This document shows positions 38,301-44,600 of a stretch of DNA of 64,000 nt, in pieces; within the stretch, counting starts at the first letter, position 1; every line of letters begins with the position of its first letter. The notes under the pieces were generated by a model. The model was not told the origin of the DNA, did no database searches, and saw nothing but the letters and a program-made list of their open reading frames with translations. The stretch is from the NCBI GenBank assembly GCA_959347315.1, contig OY365806.1:38095439-38159438 (forward strand), written 5' to 3'. Origin of the DNA: Bimastos eiseni. Lineage: Eukaryota; Annelida; Clitellata; Crassiclitellata; Lumbricidae. Made by a program: the position numbers and the translations under genes.

Positions 38301-38403
38301 GCTGCAATTATTGAATGACATGTCTAGAGTCTGCAGCTCAGATGCTGGTCTTCAATATCAGTTCGTCAAACAGTTCCGCCAGCAGTTGTTACTAGGACTA
38401 TAA
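3079..38403 (+). CDS. THADA: THADA (Trm732-like) gene, 37 exons placed
   Basis: THADA is a large helical-repeat (ARM/HEAT-like, DUF2428) protein. Its yeast relative Trm732 partners the tRNA 2'-O-methyltransferase that modifies position 32, and vertebrate THADA is also linked to SERCA and energy balance. The match rests on blocks recalled from vertebrate THADA: TRRSAGLPLIIQTILA in the exon at 24567, QVHAINII and LSPIWAMRNAA at 25050, LAAKALVPLV and HLHGHLLQLQHVL at 27662, and GGSYQRIQTAL at 15903. The placed exons sum to about 6.0 kb, close to the roughly 1950 residues of the human protein, and splice phases agree at nearly every junction. Unresolved points are the true start (frame open upstream of the ATG at 3079), a phase mismatch between the exons ending 14927 and starting 15903, and the final junction. 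Identity is firm; exact ends are inferred. Confidence 0.93.
3511..3747. repeat. Dispersed direct repeat, copy 2
   Basis: Second copy of the block seen at 2244-2490, in the same orientation, inside the first recognised THADA intron. It is diverged by point changes and small indels. No terminal inverted repeat could be defined, so its transposon class is unknown. Confidence 0.85.
4276..4545 (+). mobile_element. LINE 3' end fragment
   Basis: Broken frames carry the C-terminal signature of CR1/L2-type reverse transcriptases (a block resembling 'R.. .WN.LP' is readable as GTIWNGLPTELC), followed by a short tail of TTGATTGATTGAATTG. Such oligonucleotide tails are typical of these LINE 3' ends. It lies in THADA intron 1. 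Confidence 0.65.
4609..5085. repeat. Two AT dinucleotide arrays flanking a LINE 3' tail
   Basis: (TA)n arrays occupy about 4609-4661 and 5024-5085. The second one directly follows a sequence ending AATAAATTTGAATTGATTGATTGA, which looks like another LINE 3' terminus. No gene is seen between them. Confidence 0.8.
5616..5790 (+). CDS. THADA: THADA exon 2
   Basis: It follows GTTGTTAG and ends at ACAG|GTCATT. Phase 2 in and phase 0 out fit both neighbours. It encodes IGYDDDLLFKQTNDLVI and a helical stretch ELMLMANRLLW. A second open frame on the same bases, rich in acidic residues, is taken as coincidental. Confidence 0.7.
5920..6412. mobile_element. MITE with GGGCCGTCC/GGATGGGC ends, copy 1
   Basis: The ends GGGCCGTCCACATATTAC and (reversed) AGCCCATCCATTTATTAC form an inverted repeat of about 20 bp. 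CTAAG flanks both sides as a likely target duplication. The interior is non-coding and AT-rich. A relative sits at 40129-40626 and a truncated one near 41520-41655. Confidence 0.75.
6616..6853 (+). CDS. THADA: THADA exon 3
   Basis: It lies between TGTTACAG and the donor GTGAGT. It enters in phase 0 and leaves in phase 1. It encodes IVVLIEKLGDEGMVQD and a long helical segment in the N-terminal third. Confidence 0.8.
7040..7370. mobile_element. hAT-like MITE (CAGGGGTGTC ends)
   Basis: It starts CAGGGGTGTCAAAC and ends with the reverse form TTTTACACCCTTG, with subterminal GGGCCAG and CCCGCGGGCC blocks. This is the layout of a very common animal hAT non-autonomous family. Flanking octamers (TGTAGAG and ATGAAGGG region) match only partly, so the target duplication is diverged. 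Confidence 0.75.
7881..8032 (+). CDS. THADA: THADA exon 4
   Basis: Acceptor TTTCTGCAG, donor GTACAA. The entering phase 1 matches exon 3 and it leaves in phase 0. Encoded segment includes SVSAARRIVKRHAELLVGF. Confidence 0.8.
8427..8615 (+). CDS. THADA: THADA exon 5
   Basis: Acceptor TTCTTGCAG, donor GTCTCT. It is 63 whole codons in phase 0, including LLFQSCQLVEDISEF and AIAVLLAE. Confidence 0.82.
9021..9135 (+). CDS. THADA: THADA exon 6
   Basis: Acceptor TTTTTTTCAG, donor GTAATT. It enters in phase 0 and leaves in phase 1. It encodes HLRKDCRQLAGSIVTYI in the frame fixed by its neighbours. Confidence 0.8.
9603..10098 (+). CDS. THADA: THADA exon 7 (largest)
   Basis: At 496 bases this is the longest exon placed. 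It follows TTTGAAG and ends before GTAGGA, phase 1 in and phase 2 out. The block FGLFEAICQFCHWQQDKFYS resembles the corresponding region of vertebrate THADA. An inserted, poorly conserved linker lies around residues 60-100. Confidence 0.82.
10630..11220 (+). mobile_element. CR1/L2-like LINE remnant (reverse transcriptase)
   Basis: Two broken pieces of a non-LTR reverse transcriptase lie here in THADA intron 7. The first carries the palm motif DVSSAFDAMDH near 10780. The second, from about 10950, carries the C-terminal block with VHACLYSRIDCC. An (AATC)n run at 10868-10912 separates them. Clade assignment is by motif resemblance only. Its downstream edge lies within about 15 bases of the exon 8 acceptor. 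Confidence 0.75.
11234..11382 (+). CDS. THADA: THADA exon 8
   Basis: Acceptor TTTTTGTAG, donor GTTGAG. Phase 2 in and phase 1 out join exons 7 and 9 exactly. The segment AHLDDSVDGVSDCITN parallels a conserved vertebrate THADA helix. The exon was found by phase and similarity, because no long open frame marks it. Confidence 0.72.
11970..12082 (+). CDS. THADA: THADA exon 9
   Basis: Acceptor TTATTTCAG. The donor GTCAGT at 12083 is chosen over GTTTAA at 12115 because only the former gives phase 0 for exon 10. Encodes WCVRARYVLMAAVLEHL. Confidence 0.72.
12441..12550 (+). CDS. THADA: THADA exon 10
   Basis: Acceptor TGTTTGTCAG, donor GTGTGA, phase 0 in and phase 2 out. Encodes RCHLIMDDVCRCLATNYL. 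Confidence 0.78.
12704..12781 (+). CDS. THADA: THADA exon 11
   Basis: Acceptor TTGTTTTTAG, donor GTAGAA, phase 2 on both sides. Encodes KQPNGFELWIEFCWPSLL, which includes an aromatic-rich helix. Confidence 0.78.
13360..13500 (+). mobile_element. LINE 3' tail fragment
   Basis: A short stretch resembling the last codons and 3' untranslated end of the LINE copy at 22420-22620 (shared pattern around GAGGGCACTATC, then TTGTATTGTATTG repeats). It lies in THADA intron 11 and has no coding value. Confidence 0.5.
13646..13817 (+). CDS. THADA: THADA exon 12
   Basis: Acceptor TTTCTTGTAG, donor GTAACT, phase 2 in and phase 0 out. Encodes LTSRNASQHLLISTFRTL and ITYARLAILSAARK. Confidence 0.82.
14392..14485 (+). 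CDS. THADA: THADA exon 13
   Basis: Acceptor TTGTTTTCAG, donor GTACGT, phase 0 in and phase 1 out. Encodes RNNDLRLLAFDLLCNSPRTT, a block that matches the vertebrate segment around 'LGLLCESNRST'. Confidence 0.88.
14785..14927 (+). CDS. THADA: THADA exon 14
   Basis: Acceptor TTCTCCAG, donor GTGCGA, phase 1 in and phase 0 out. Encodes LLKQFLPLNMNIDSPPFRKQ, typical of the THADA core. The next exon placed needs phase 1, so a short exon between is probably missing from this model. Confidence 0.82.
15903..16055 (+). CDS. THADA: THADA exon 15
   Basis: Acceptor TTATTCACAG, donor GTTAGT, phase 1 out. Encodes RPGGSYQRIQTALSWARTIL, matching the conserved vertebrate 'FPGSSYSTRFSAL' region. Confidence 0.88.
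16355..16464 (+). CDS. THADA: THADA exon 16
   Basis: Acceptor TTTTGCAG, donor GTAAAC, phase 1 in and phase 0 out. Encodes VDIKLLTSWAEESNRFQFF. Confidence 0.83.
16602..16966. mobile_element. hAT-like MITE (CAG..TTTCCCAA ends)
   Basis: The left end CAGCTTTTCCCAATCTATTT and the right end, reversed, CAACGTTTCCCAAACTGTG form an inverted repeat. Subterminal CATGGAACCC and GAAACCCTAGGG also match. It resembles a widespread hAT-derived family. It is non-coding and sits in THADA intron 16. Confidence 0.7.
17440..17690 (-). mobile_element. tRNA-derived SINE (minus strand)
   Basis: On the minus strand a polymerase III A box (TGGCTGATCGG) begins the tRNA-like head and a B box (GGTTCAACCC) follows at tRNA spacing. 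The body reads CTTAAGCAAGTCATCGCGCA and contains a short inverted repeat around CAATTGCAG. A second copy with the same layout lies at 37430-37615. It does not fold as an intact tRNA gene. Confidence 0.75.
18271..18467 (+). CDS. THADA: THADA exon 17
   Basis: Acceptor TGTACACCAG. The donor GTTTGT at 18468 is weak but gives the phase 2 needed by exon 18. Encodes EMAAEILFLYFPW, which parallels the vertebrate 'VKILAFDLLMKL' helix. Confidence 0.7.
19274..19473 (+). CDS. THADA: THADA exon 18
   Basis: Acceptor AATTTTCAG, donor GTTAGC, phase 2 in and phase 1 out. Encodes IVEFLSQLLNQVGSGIELA. Confidence 0.78.
19625..19973. mobile_element. Truncated copy of the TAGAGCTGTACC MITE
   Basis: The right end (ATCCATACAGCTCTA) and the interior ATAATCGGCAAAAAGTGATAT match the full copies at 20994 and 38887. 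The left end is not recognisable. It sits in THADA intron 18. Confidence 0.6.
20356..20511 (+). CDS. THADA: THADA exon 19
   Basis: Acceptor TTGATGTAG, donor GTAAGC, phase 1 on both sides. Encodes MCAIRRCLSRSSFCF. Confidence 0.82.
20808..20959 (+). CDS. THADA: THADA exon 20
   Basis: Acceptor TTGTCTTCAG, donor GTAGGG, phase 1 in and phase 0 out. Ends with PEHQLMNTWCWLNIK, corresponding to the conserved 'VCCWRSMKE' box of THADA. Confidence 0.87.
20994..21777. mobile_element. hAT MITE, TAGAGCTGTACC family, intact ends
   Basis: The element starts TAGAGCTGTACCGAT and ends ATCGGTACAGCTCTA. An exact 8-bp duplication GAAAAATT flanks it at 20986-20993 and 21778-21785, the hAT hallmark. Subterminal regions are rich in AATCGG units. 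The GC-richer middle has no transposase. It is inserted in THADA intron 20. Confidence 0.88.
21966..22012. repeat. (CTTA)n microsatellite
   Basis: About eleven tandem CTTA units in THADA intron 20. Confidence 0.95.
22179..22319 (+). CDS. THADA: THADA exon 21
   Basis: Acceptor TTGTTACAG, donor GTAAGA, 47 whole codons. Encodes EASLLLGQLVATILR, which continues the conserved box of exon 20. Confidence 0.87.
22420..22620 (+). mobile_element. LINE 3' end fragment
   Basis: Reads a C-terminal block typical of CR1/L2-like LINEs (FRNSVSATILHSKLKTYL-like, here VRNSVSATILHSKLKTYLNQ), a stop, and a 3' tail with TTGTATTGTATGG. In THADA intron 21. Confidence 0.65.
23105..23672. mobile_element. Foldback/MULE-like MITE with iterated arms
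   Basis: Each arm (about 23105-23225 and 23570-23672) is built from repeats of a unit close to GTCAATTGATCCCC in inverted orientation. CTTAAGAAG flanks both sides (8-9 bp duplication). A four-unit tandem repeat of roughly 21 bp (GACGAGTGACACGAA...) lies at 23370-23462. It has no coding capacity. Long iterated arms and a 9-bp duplication fit Mutator-like or foldback elements, and hAT remains possible if the duplication is 8 bp. Confidence 0.8.
23873..23977 (+). CDS. THADA: THADA exon 22
   Basis: Acceptor GCTATGCAG, donor GTAATG, 35 whole codons. Encodes GAIEGACLGFSQFCSALF, matching the vertebrate 'RGAFELAYTGFVKL' segment. Confidence 0.87.
24205..24310 (+). mobile_element. Possible tRNA-derived SINE head
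   Basis: A box-like GATTGGTTATTGCGCCTGG and B box-like GTTTTCGAGCCTC lie at tRNA-like spacing on the plus strand. The homology to a functional tRNA is weak and no tail is defined. Confidence 0.4.
24567..24674 (+). CDS. THADA: THADA exon 23
   Basis: Acceptor TTTCCTAAG, donor GTAACA, 36 whole codons. Encodes TRRSAGLPLIIQTILANEAK, one of the most conserved THADA motifs. Confidence 0.92.
25050..25293 (+). CDS. THADA: THADA exon 24
   Basis: Acceptor TTTTCACAG, donor GTAAAT, phase 0 in and phase 1 out. Contains QVHAINIITAIVRES and SPIWAMRNAAMQLFG, both diagnostic of the family. Confidence 0.93.
25635..25878 (+). CDS. THADA: THADA exon 25
   Basis: Acceptor TGCATTTCAG, donor GTAAGA, phase 1 in and phase 2 out. 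Encodes FVSLYPSLCKFMLCVLQ and PTLVPILSILARLSQG. Confidence 0.9.
26290..26610. repeat. GTCT and TA microsatellites
   Basis: A (GTCT)n-like run at about 26298-26330, (TA)n-rich stretches near 26420-26445 and 26540-26610. These explain apparent tyrosine/isoleucine-rich frames in this part of THADA intron 25. Confidence 0.9.
27662..27895 (+). CDS. THADA: THADA exon 26
   Basis: Acceptor TCTGACTTAG, donor GTCAGT, phase 2 on both sides. Encodes FAVRCLAAKALVPLVSQKC and NHLHGHLLQLQHVLASS, the highly conserved 'MAARALVPFV ... HIHGTLLQ' region. Confidence 0.93.
28078..28294 (+). CDS. THADA: THADA exon 27
   Basis: Acceptor TTGCTTTAG, donor GTGTAC, phase 2 in and phase 0 out. Encodes NWILTSVNPCPLVRSEFL, matching the 'NPCLVTRAVYIDIL' region. 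Confidence 0.88.
28898..29670. mobile_element. hAT-like MITE with GACCAAGACC repeats
   Basis: An exact 8-bp duplication CATCTGAC flanks the element (28890-28897 and 29671-29678). It starts CAGTGTTGGGAACGAGACC. Both arms are made of short degenerate repeats of GAGACCAAGACC with the same strand sense, and an (TA)n run lies at 29333-29371. No transposase. It sits in THADA intron 27. Confidence 0.85.
30186..30374 (+). CDS. THADA: THADA exon 28
   Basis: Acceptor TTTTTTGCAG, donor GTTATT, 63 whole codons. Encodes LGAAVLMEYVVSTWVTI. Confidence 0.83.
30610..30851 (+). CDS. THADA: THADA exon 29
   Basis: Acceptor TTTGACATTAG, donor GTAAGT, phase 0 in and phase 2 out. Encodes WKILCNILEVLHLYYQRH and a helical segment ending FIIQHWTLK. 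Confidence 0.85.
31192..31549. mobile_element. hAT-like MITE (CAATGTTCCCTCTA ends)
   Basis: The left end CAATGTTCCCTCTACGC mirrors the right end (reversed CAATATTTCCTCTAATC). Flanking octamers ATATGGGC and ATGTAGGC agree at six of eight positions. It lies in THADA intron 29. Confidence 0.65.
31815..31982 (+). CDS. THADA: THADA exon 30
   Basis: Acceptor TGTGCTCCAG, donor GTAGTC, phase 2 on both sides. Encodes RLSAAVALQVAAPALL, the family's 'RLAVVEVL' helix. Confidence 0.87.
32234..32342 (+). CDS. THADA: THADA exon 31
   Basis: Acceptor GTTTTATAG, donor GTATTA, phase 2 in and phase 0 out. Encodes IVWTILLLLNDERMEIRE, matching vertebrate 'LWKCVLTLLQSEEQAVRD'. Confidence 0.88.
33220..33246 (+). 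CDS. THADA: THADA exon 32 (27-base microexon)
   Basis: Nine in-frame codons (SIHVNQAIE) lie between TTATTTTTCAG and GTATTT. Phase 0 on both sides keeps the frame whether or not it is included. It is supported by splice context and position only, so moderate confidence. Confidence 0.55.
33648..33766 (+). CDS. THADA: THADA exon 33
   Basis: Acceptor TTTATGTAG, donor GTACAG, phase 0 in and phase 2 out. Encodes CEMYDLLVSDDFVTTLSQEL. Confidence 0.78.
34117..34207 (+). CDS. THADA: THADA exon 34
   Basis: Acceptor ATATTATAG, donor GTGATG, phase 2 in and phase 0 out. Encodes WELFKAEDANPFLEHELL, matching the C-terminal 'LFEKAEVNFWAE' motif of vertebrate THADA. Confidence 0.85.
34750..34864 (+). CDS. 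THADA: THADA exon 35
   Basis: Acceptor ATTTTGTAG, donor GTATTT, phase 0 in and phase 1 out, joining exon 36 exactly. Encodes SENLLTWLLREVNRLQSNM. Confidence 0.78.
36222..36796. mobile_element. Foldback made of two Tc1/mariner-like 3' ends
   Basis: Inverted arms of about 280 bases each end in TATAAAAAGCAAACCT and its complement. Both arms carry the same transposase C-terminus in opposite directions: plus strand near 36510-36655 with EFDQAVNNAAITRW and a terminal GGHF stop, minus strand near 36360-36450 with KLDQVVINTSITQWRARLGA. This C-terminus is typical of IS630/Tc1 transposases. The N-terminal part is absent from both arms. It lies in THADA intron 35. Confidence 0.78.
36844..37076 (+). CDS. 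THADA: THADA exon 36 with serine run
   Basis: Acceptor TATTTTGCAG and the perfect donor GTAAGT, phase 1 in and phase 0 out. It encodes MFAGLCVVVHVSDLLLKW followed by a low-complexity serine tract made from TCA/TCT/TCG codons (about 36955-37015). Such a tract is absent from the vertebrate protein as I recall it. Confidence 0.75.
37430..37615 (-). mobile_element. tRNA-derived SINE (minus strand), second copy
   Basis: On the minus strand the head reads TGGCGGCCAATTGGTTGGAG (A box region) and GGGTTCGATTCTC (B box), followed by a body homologous to the copy at 17440-17690 (TTGAGCAAGTCCTTCATGCA). It is non-functional as a tRNA. Confidence 0.75.
38277..38403 (+). CDS. THADA: THADA last exon (frame uncertain)
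   Basis: After TTTCTTGTAG a 41-codon frame ends with TAA at 38401-38403 and reads LQLLNDMSRVCSSDAGLQYQ. Exon 36 ends in phase 0, which would instead stop at 38316-38318 after 13 codons. Either a short exon between was missed or the protein ends early. Confidence 0.45.
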
Positions 38404-38886
38404 CTCAGCCTTCAGTTGATTTGGGGAGCTTTTGTTATATGACTCAGTTAACAATTGTAATCAGCAGCTCTTAATAGGAATTTATTGAGTCAGTAGTACT
38501 GTTGCTGTCAGCTCTTTTTGTGAATTGAACTCAGTCAGTCACTCCTTACTTTGTATACTTGCAGTCTCTTGCAGCTGTGACTAACTAGTTGTAATTGAAC
38601 TGTGTCAGTGCTGTTTGTGACTTCCCTCTATTACTCTTTACAATTGGTGTTAGGAAATTAATTCTTGTACAGAAATGATTCATAGGATACTGCTGGGACG
38701 TTATTTCTTGGCCTCACATACCCTCATTATGCTATCAAACATGTAAAATCGATTGAAGAGTTTCAGAATATTTTATCATTGTCTGTCCGTCTGGCTGTCT
38801 ATCTGAAATTTATCGAGAAGGTCTCTAATTGTTTTCATATATTAGTATTTCAATTTTTTTAGTTTAATTGGGGGATCAATAAGATA

Positions 38887-39583
38887 TAGAGCTGTACCAA
38901 TCCACCGATTATAGAGGTATCGGATATCGCCGATATTAAAAATTATTTTTTAAAACATTTTTAATATTATTTTCAGTCTTTAAGAGCAGAATGACGACAG
39001 CATCATCATTGGGTCTGTGAAGGACTGCATTCCGCTGCGTCCCCATAGCGTGTCTCGGCTTTGTCGAGCATAGCTACATCAGACCACACAGTAGGCATTG
39101 TGCTAGTATAAACCCGTGGGAAAGTGTTTTGCAGGAAAGTGTTGTGCAGAGTGAGTCGTAGTGCCTGCTTAATTATCCTGGGCACAGCTATGATCGTCAT
39201 CTCTGCTGACGTGGTATTTTAGGCCAAAGAGTCGGGTCGTAAAAGTGGTTTGTTTGTGGAGGGAATGGCATCATTTGCATATTGTTTAGAAGAAGGCATC
39301 AGTTACATAGATATCTCTTTTCTCTCCGTCATGCAAGGTCGACGGCGGGCCTAATCTGAAATGCGTGCATAGGATTAGCCCCCAACTACATGGAGGAAGT
39401 ATTATGCTTGTATCAAAACAATATGCAGTAGCAGTAGGTCTATCTTTTGGAACCGCACATCTAGGTAAACACTATGAAATAATCTGAGAAGTAATCGGCT
39501 ATATAATCAGTATCGACAATTGAAGTAATTGGCAATAATCGGCATAGGCATAATTGGCAAAAAGTGATGTCTGTACAGCTCTA
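38887..39583. mobile_element. hAT MITE, TAGAGCTGTACC family, second full copy
   Basis: Starts TAGAGCTGTACCAATCC and ends CTGTACAGCTCTA. Flanking octamers ATAAGATA and ATAAAATA differ at one position, an aged 8-bp duplication. The interior is homologous to 20994-21777. It lies just after the THADA 3' end. Confidence 0.82.
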
Positions 39584-39888
39584 ATAAAATAATGTTGTAT
39601 CATGGAATTAACATTAATTTTAGTCAAAATGCTAATTTGTTTTTCCAAATTCCATATAAGACTGTTTTGCTCAGCTGCAAGTTATCAAGTATGCATGATC
39701 AATCAATGCAAATTGATTTATCGCCTCTTCATGAAATCTACTCCAAAGCGCTCCCAGTCAAACGACAGATTAAAGAGAAGAGAAGAAAGAAGATGAGGAG
39801 GTCCTAGGTAAAAGCCAGAGGCCCAGAGGAAGCCCATTCCATTTAGTAGGGCCCACAACAGAGAAGGCACGATGCTGCAGCATAGGCT

Positions 39889-41050
39889 GGGCTGTTAATA
39901 TCGCGATAAAGTATCGCAATACTTGGTATCGCCGATAATTTTTCAGTATCCCAGCGAGTATCGTGATAGGTTTTTCTGGTATCGATTTGTATCGCGATAC
40001 TTTTCTTTAGCCTGACAGCGATACTCAGTACCAATACTTTTTTTCATTGAAATTTGTATGATTTCTCAAGGAATATGAGAAGTTAATCGTTGCACTTAGA
40101 AAGTTGGTATGACCTATTTCGACTATAGGGACCGTCCACATATTACGTATGCAGCGAGGGTGGTTTCGAATTTCGGCGATTTTGCGGACGGGTGCGTAGG
40201 GTGAGGGGTCCCGAAAATTGTGTAAGCCTACCTACGCAAATATAACTATAATTATGACGTCTACATTACAGAATATTAAAATCAGAACTATAAACCCAAT
40301 CACGGCCTATTATCCTGCTTAATCAATTGTATTTAACTTTAAACCTTTTTTAATGCAAGTACGTAAGCGTGTTGTTGGTATTTTATTTCTTCATAACAGT
40401 TAACAAATTTAAGCTGTTAAATATGATGCTTAAAAATAAATAACCTATGGCAAAATATAGATTTTATATATCTTATAGATTTTTTTAACTATTTGACCTT
40501 TGCAATGGAGGTGAGGGGTAGAGCTCAGATGTACGTACGCATGGGGAGGGGGTCCAAAAATGTACTCTGTGCACCAGGAGAGGGGTTCGAAAATCCGATT
40601 TTTTTGCGTAATATATGGATGGGCCCATAGACCAATAGATAGAATAATTTGTAAATATGGATATGACCGAAATAGGCCTATGTCCTTTTGCGATCAGTGA
40701 TACGAGTTCTTGGCTAATTAATTTTAAGAGTGGTTGCGAAGTTAGTCGATATTGAAAATTAATATAATATGGGTAAGGAAACGAAGATTGCCAGTGCGAT
40801 ATCATAGCATTGTGTTCAAACAGATTTCCTGAAGGCTACTTCAAATGCATTGTGATTGACCCAAGCGATTCCATGTTAGATTCCCTATAATTATCTGTGC
40901 ATGAATTATAATTCATGCTAAGAGCATATTGAGAAGTATTTGTAAAAGTATTGGTAATGGTATTGCACTACTTTTCAGTGTTGCGATACTTTTTATTAGG
41001 AAGTATTGGTGTTGCTATTGCAATACTTTTTCCAGTATTGTTAACAGCCC
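39889..41050. mobile_element. MITE with GGGCTGTTAA ends, split by a nested MITE
   Basis: The left arm begins GGGCTGTTAATATCGCGATA and holds repeated TATCGCGATACTT motifs. The right arm (about 40930-41050) repeats GCAATACTTTT and ends TTGTTAACAGCCC. The 498-bp GGGACCGTCC element at 40129-40626 interrupts it. No clear target duplication is seen. Confidence 0.65.
40129..40626. mobile_element. MITE with GGGCCGTCC ends, copy 2 (nested)
   Basis: Same family and orientation as 5920-6412, with ends GGACCGTCCACATATTACGT and GGATGGGCCC. ATAG flanks both sides. It is inserted inside the element at 39889-41050, so it is the younger of the two. Confidence 0.75.
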
Positions 41051-41147
41051 TGAGAATAGCAGTGCTTGAGAATGGAACGCTGAGAAGGCCCGACACAGCA
41101 GAGCGCAGCACTCTCCGAGTGGCGAGTGCTGGCAACAGTAGGGTGGC

Positions 41148-41660
41148 ATAGCTCCTGAAGGTAAGCAGGCGCAGCCGCCACAAGACGGCGCCATACCAAG
41201 GAGTCGATTCGAACTGCAATGCGCTGCGGGAGGGTAAGCCAGTGCTAATAGGCAGAAAGATGGCCTGTCCTAGAAATGCCTGCTATGATCCTATCAGGTG
41301 TACCGCTGACCGGCAGGCCCGTGCTAGTTGCCCAATTCTGCCTCGTGTACTGTACTGTATATGGTGGAGCAGTAGTCAAGACGACAGTGAAGAAAGCATG
41401 AATGGCTGATAGAATTGTCATTTTCGAATGATGTGCTGGCCCTGGTGGAATTTGAACCAAAAAGCCATTTAAGCAGCATCCAGCAGTATGTCTGTCCTTT
41501 ACATTGCCAATTAACACAATATAGCTGTCTAATTACGACGTGCACAATACGGAATATTAGAATCAGAACTGTAAACCCAATCAGACTATATAATATTTTA
41601 TATTCATGCTTAGACGTACTCAATTTTATATAACAGTAAAACTTTTTAAAATGCTAAATT
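41148..41660. repeat. SINE-like pieces and a truncated MITE copy
   Basis: B box-like sequences on the minus strand (GTTCGAATCGAC near 41205 and GGTTCAAATTCCACC near 41455) suggest one or two decayed tRNA SINE heads. Bases 41520-41655 match the interior of the GGGCCGTCC MITE (GAATATTAGAATCAGAACTG). Confidence 0.5.
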
Positions 41661-44600
41661 CGTTGGTATATGTATACCATCGGATTTATATGTGGCTTAT
41701 ATATATAAATAGTGAGATCTTTCGGATCGCTATATATATATGAAGTATTAGATATAAATATATAGATCTGATCGGTTGATTCTTCCATTGAGAGTTTCTG
41801 GAAAGGGATGAAATAAATTCCAGGTGCACATATCGTACACTTAAATATAGGCTACCCTACATAGGCCTATTGTTTTATGTGTAAGGTAAGTTGTAATGTA
41901 AATACAGTCCCTTTCAAGAACTTAATTGACTCTGACAAGTTAATCCGTCGTGGTTATTAATTTTTATTAGGGTATCAATTTCTCTTCATCTGGCAGTCAC
42001 TTCTGGCATGTCAGTCTTTCTTCTATTCATTCTCTTTCACCTTCCCTTTGTTCCTCTCCCTTTTATTTTCCTTCTTCCCTCTATTCCTCCTGAGGCTGTT
42101 TTACATCCTCTTTCATTTTTTTTCTCAGCTCATAATTATTCATCTCTGGCTCCATTTCTTGTCGGTCTAGTTCTCTGGTCATGTACGTATTTTTGATCTA
42201 CTGAAAGCGTCTGTCTGTCTGTCTGTCTGTATGTCTGTCAGGTCCTGCATTCATTATTGATGTAGGCCTACTTAACACGATTTTGATCTACTGAACACGT
42301 GTCTGTCTGTCTGTCTGTATGACCGTCCGTCTGTCTGTATTTTACTACATTCTGCCGTAGTCTATACTGTTTCTCTCCTACTGTTACACGTGTTCTCTTA
42401 GACCACGCAATGTTATAAGTAGTTTCTTTGGTCTGTGTCTGAGTGAGCGCTGATCGAATGGCATCCGATTTCCTTCTCAATGGATCATCATCGGCTGCTG
42501 AGATAGATTTCAGCCAACGTTAAATCATTGGTCCTTGGATGAAATTCTGATCAGCTCCACAGTCGGTCAAACATTCCATCTTCTCTGAAATTCCTAAATT
42601 CCTAAACCAAATTCGACCTTCCTCCGCATGAAGTCTCATTTCAGGGCAGTGTGCTGGCGTATCAGCTGTGTTTGGGGTTCGAATCTGGCATTTAAAAAAT
42701 TGCAGTTGTACTGTCTTCCCATAGGAGAGTCTGTCCGTTGGGGGCGGGGGAGAAGAAGGGTGTGTGTGGAACCATTGTAGGGTATAGAGAAAGCAAGTGT
42801 GGGAGATGAGTGGTAGGGTCTACAGAGTTGATCCACTGTTGGATGGGTATTAATACATGGCTACCCGAGTGCGAATTATGAAGATTCCTAATGACAGGTT
42901 AGGATAAATATGATCGTAGGCCTACATGCTTGAAAGTTGAAACTAAAATGCTATTATGTTATAGGATTAGACTTCAGTCAGGCCTGAGTAAGGCTTTGGT
43001 TAGTACATCACGTTATATATGGCGTTCAGTTCGAATAATTATATAAGAAGCCGATGCACATTGAATCAGTTCTGGACTGTGTGTGCGTGCGTGTGTGTGT
43101 GTGTGTGTGTGTGTCTGTGTGCTTGATCACCGGCTCTGGTGTGGGTTGAGTTGCAGATACAGATTTTAATTGCGCGTATATAGGACAGATAGGAATATCT
43201 CATCAGAACAAATACGTCGATGGTTTCGAGGCGCAAATTAGAAATAGAATAACAGGCCGTATGTTCAAATTATTATCAACGGCGCATTATAGGCTAAGTT
43301 AGCAATGTAAAAGTTAGACATATATATCGGTCTACGCCTATAGGGCTGATCACCCCTCAACAAGTTTAGGGCGGAATTGACCGTAGGTATTTTCAGCTGC
43401 TATATTTTTTGTTCACTGGAACCGGCTGAAGTGGTCGTTTGAAAATGCAGCAAAGAAAATGGTAACCTCAAAGAGGCACTATATAATTACCACGGTAAGG
43501 TAAAGCTGCCGGTAAGCTTAGCTGGTCTTACGATACCCGATGTGGTTTGATTATTGCCGAAGGGCCGAGGCCTATGTATAGACTGCGTATGTGCGTAGGC
43601 CTATCGCTATGGTGTTATCTATATATAATTGTTTGCTTATATAACCAAGCTGTTGCTGCTGCTGGTGCTTGTGCTGTTGCTTCAGCTGGGATGCGGCCTG
43701 TTCTGCTGATAGCTGAAAGTCGTATGGACTCAACCACAACAGCCTTGAACGTAATGGCTTGTAGCAGCAGACATTAATGTGAATGGGATGCTTTAATTTG
43801 ACCTATACACGTACTTCGATAGGCGACAATAATGTCTATTTATAAACCACAGTCAGAGGGCAATTATGGCTGGCAGAAGTAGGAAACAAAGACCCACGAG
43901 AATGGAGATGTTTAGGCCTAATGCAATGCCCTTCCTCGGACTACTACCCCTTTGAAACCCCATTTGATTTGAAGCAGCGCTCGTGAATAGGCTGGTGCTC
44001 GAGTGTCGAGTGGCGTACTACAAGTTACGATTGACAAAAACTGTATTAAATGATTGGCACTAGCAAGGTCTAGTTACAATCAAAGCCTCATTGGTAGGAT
44101 ATGTGTATACTCTATAGTTCTCTCTTTACCTTCAAGTCACCTTGACGGTTCCTTGATTGCGAGACAATTTGTCTTTTAGCTTCCTAGTCAGAGTCAGCCT
44201 TAGGCCCTTAGCCTGCTTGGCGCCTCGGGCGGAGTTTTTCAGGCGCCCATTTCAAAATGAGAAAATGGAAATATGTTACTGATTGTTAGTGCGCATCCAT
44301 TAATTATGTCTAGACTTCAGATAGAATTAGTATATAATTTTTAGATTCAATAATCGAGAAAATAACAAACATTTACTGAATCCACCACAGACTGATTTGG
44401 AATCTAAATTGTTGTCAATAGTCGGAAGCAAAACAAAATACGGAATCTTTAGAAGCGTAGTCTAAGCTAACCATCGACGTCATCATTTGAAAGTTTCCTA
44501 CTGTAATAAGAGCCTGCAAATATCGACCTTTCTCAGCTGTAATCAAAGTTTGTATAATTTTAATCAAATGATCTACAGTTTTGATATTTCGACGAACTGG

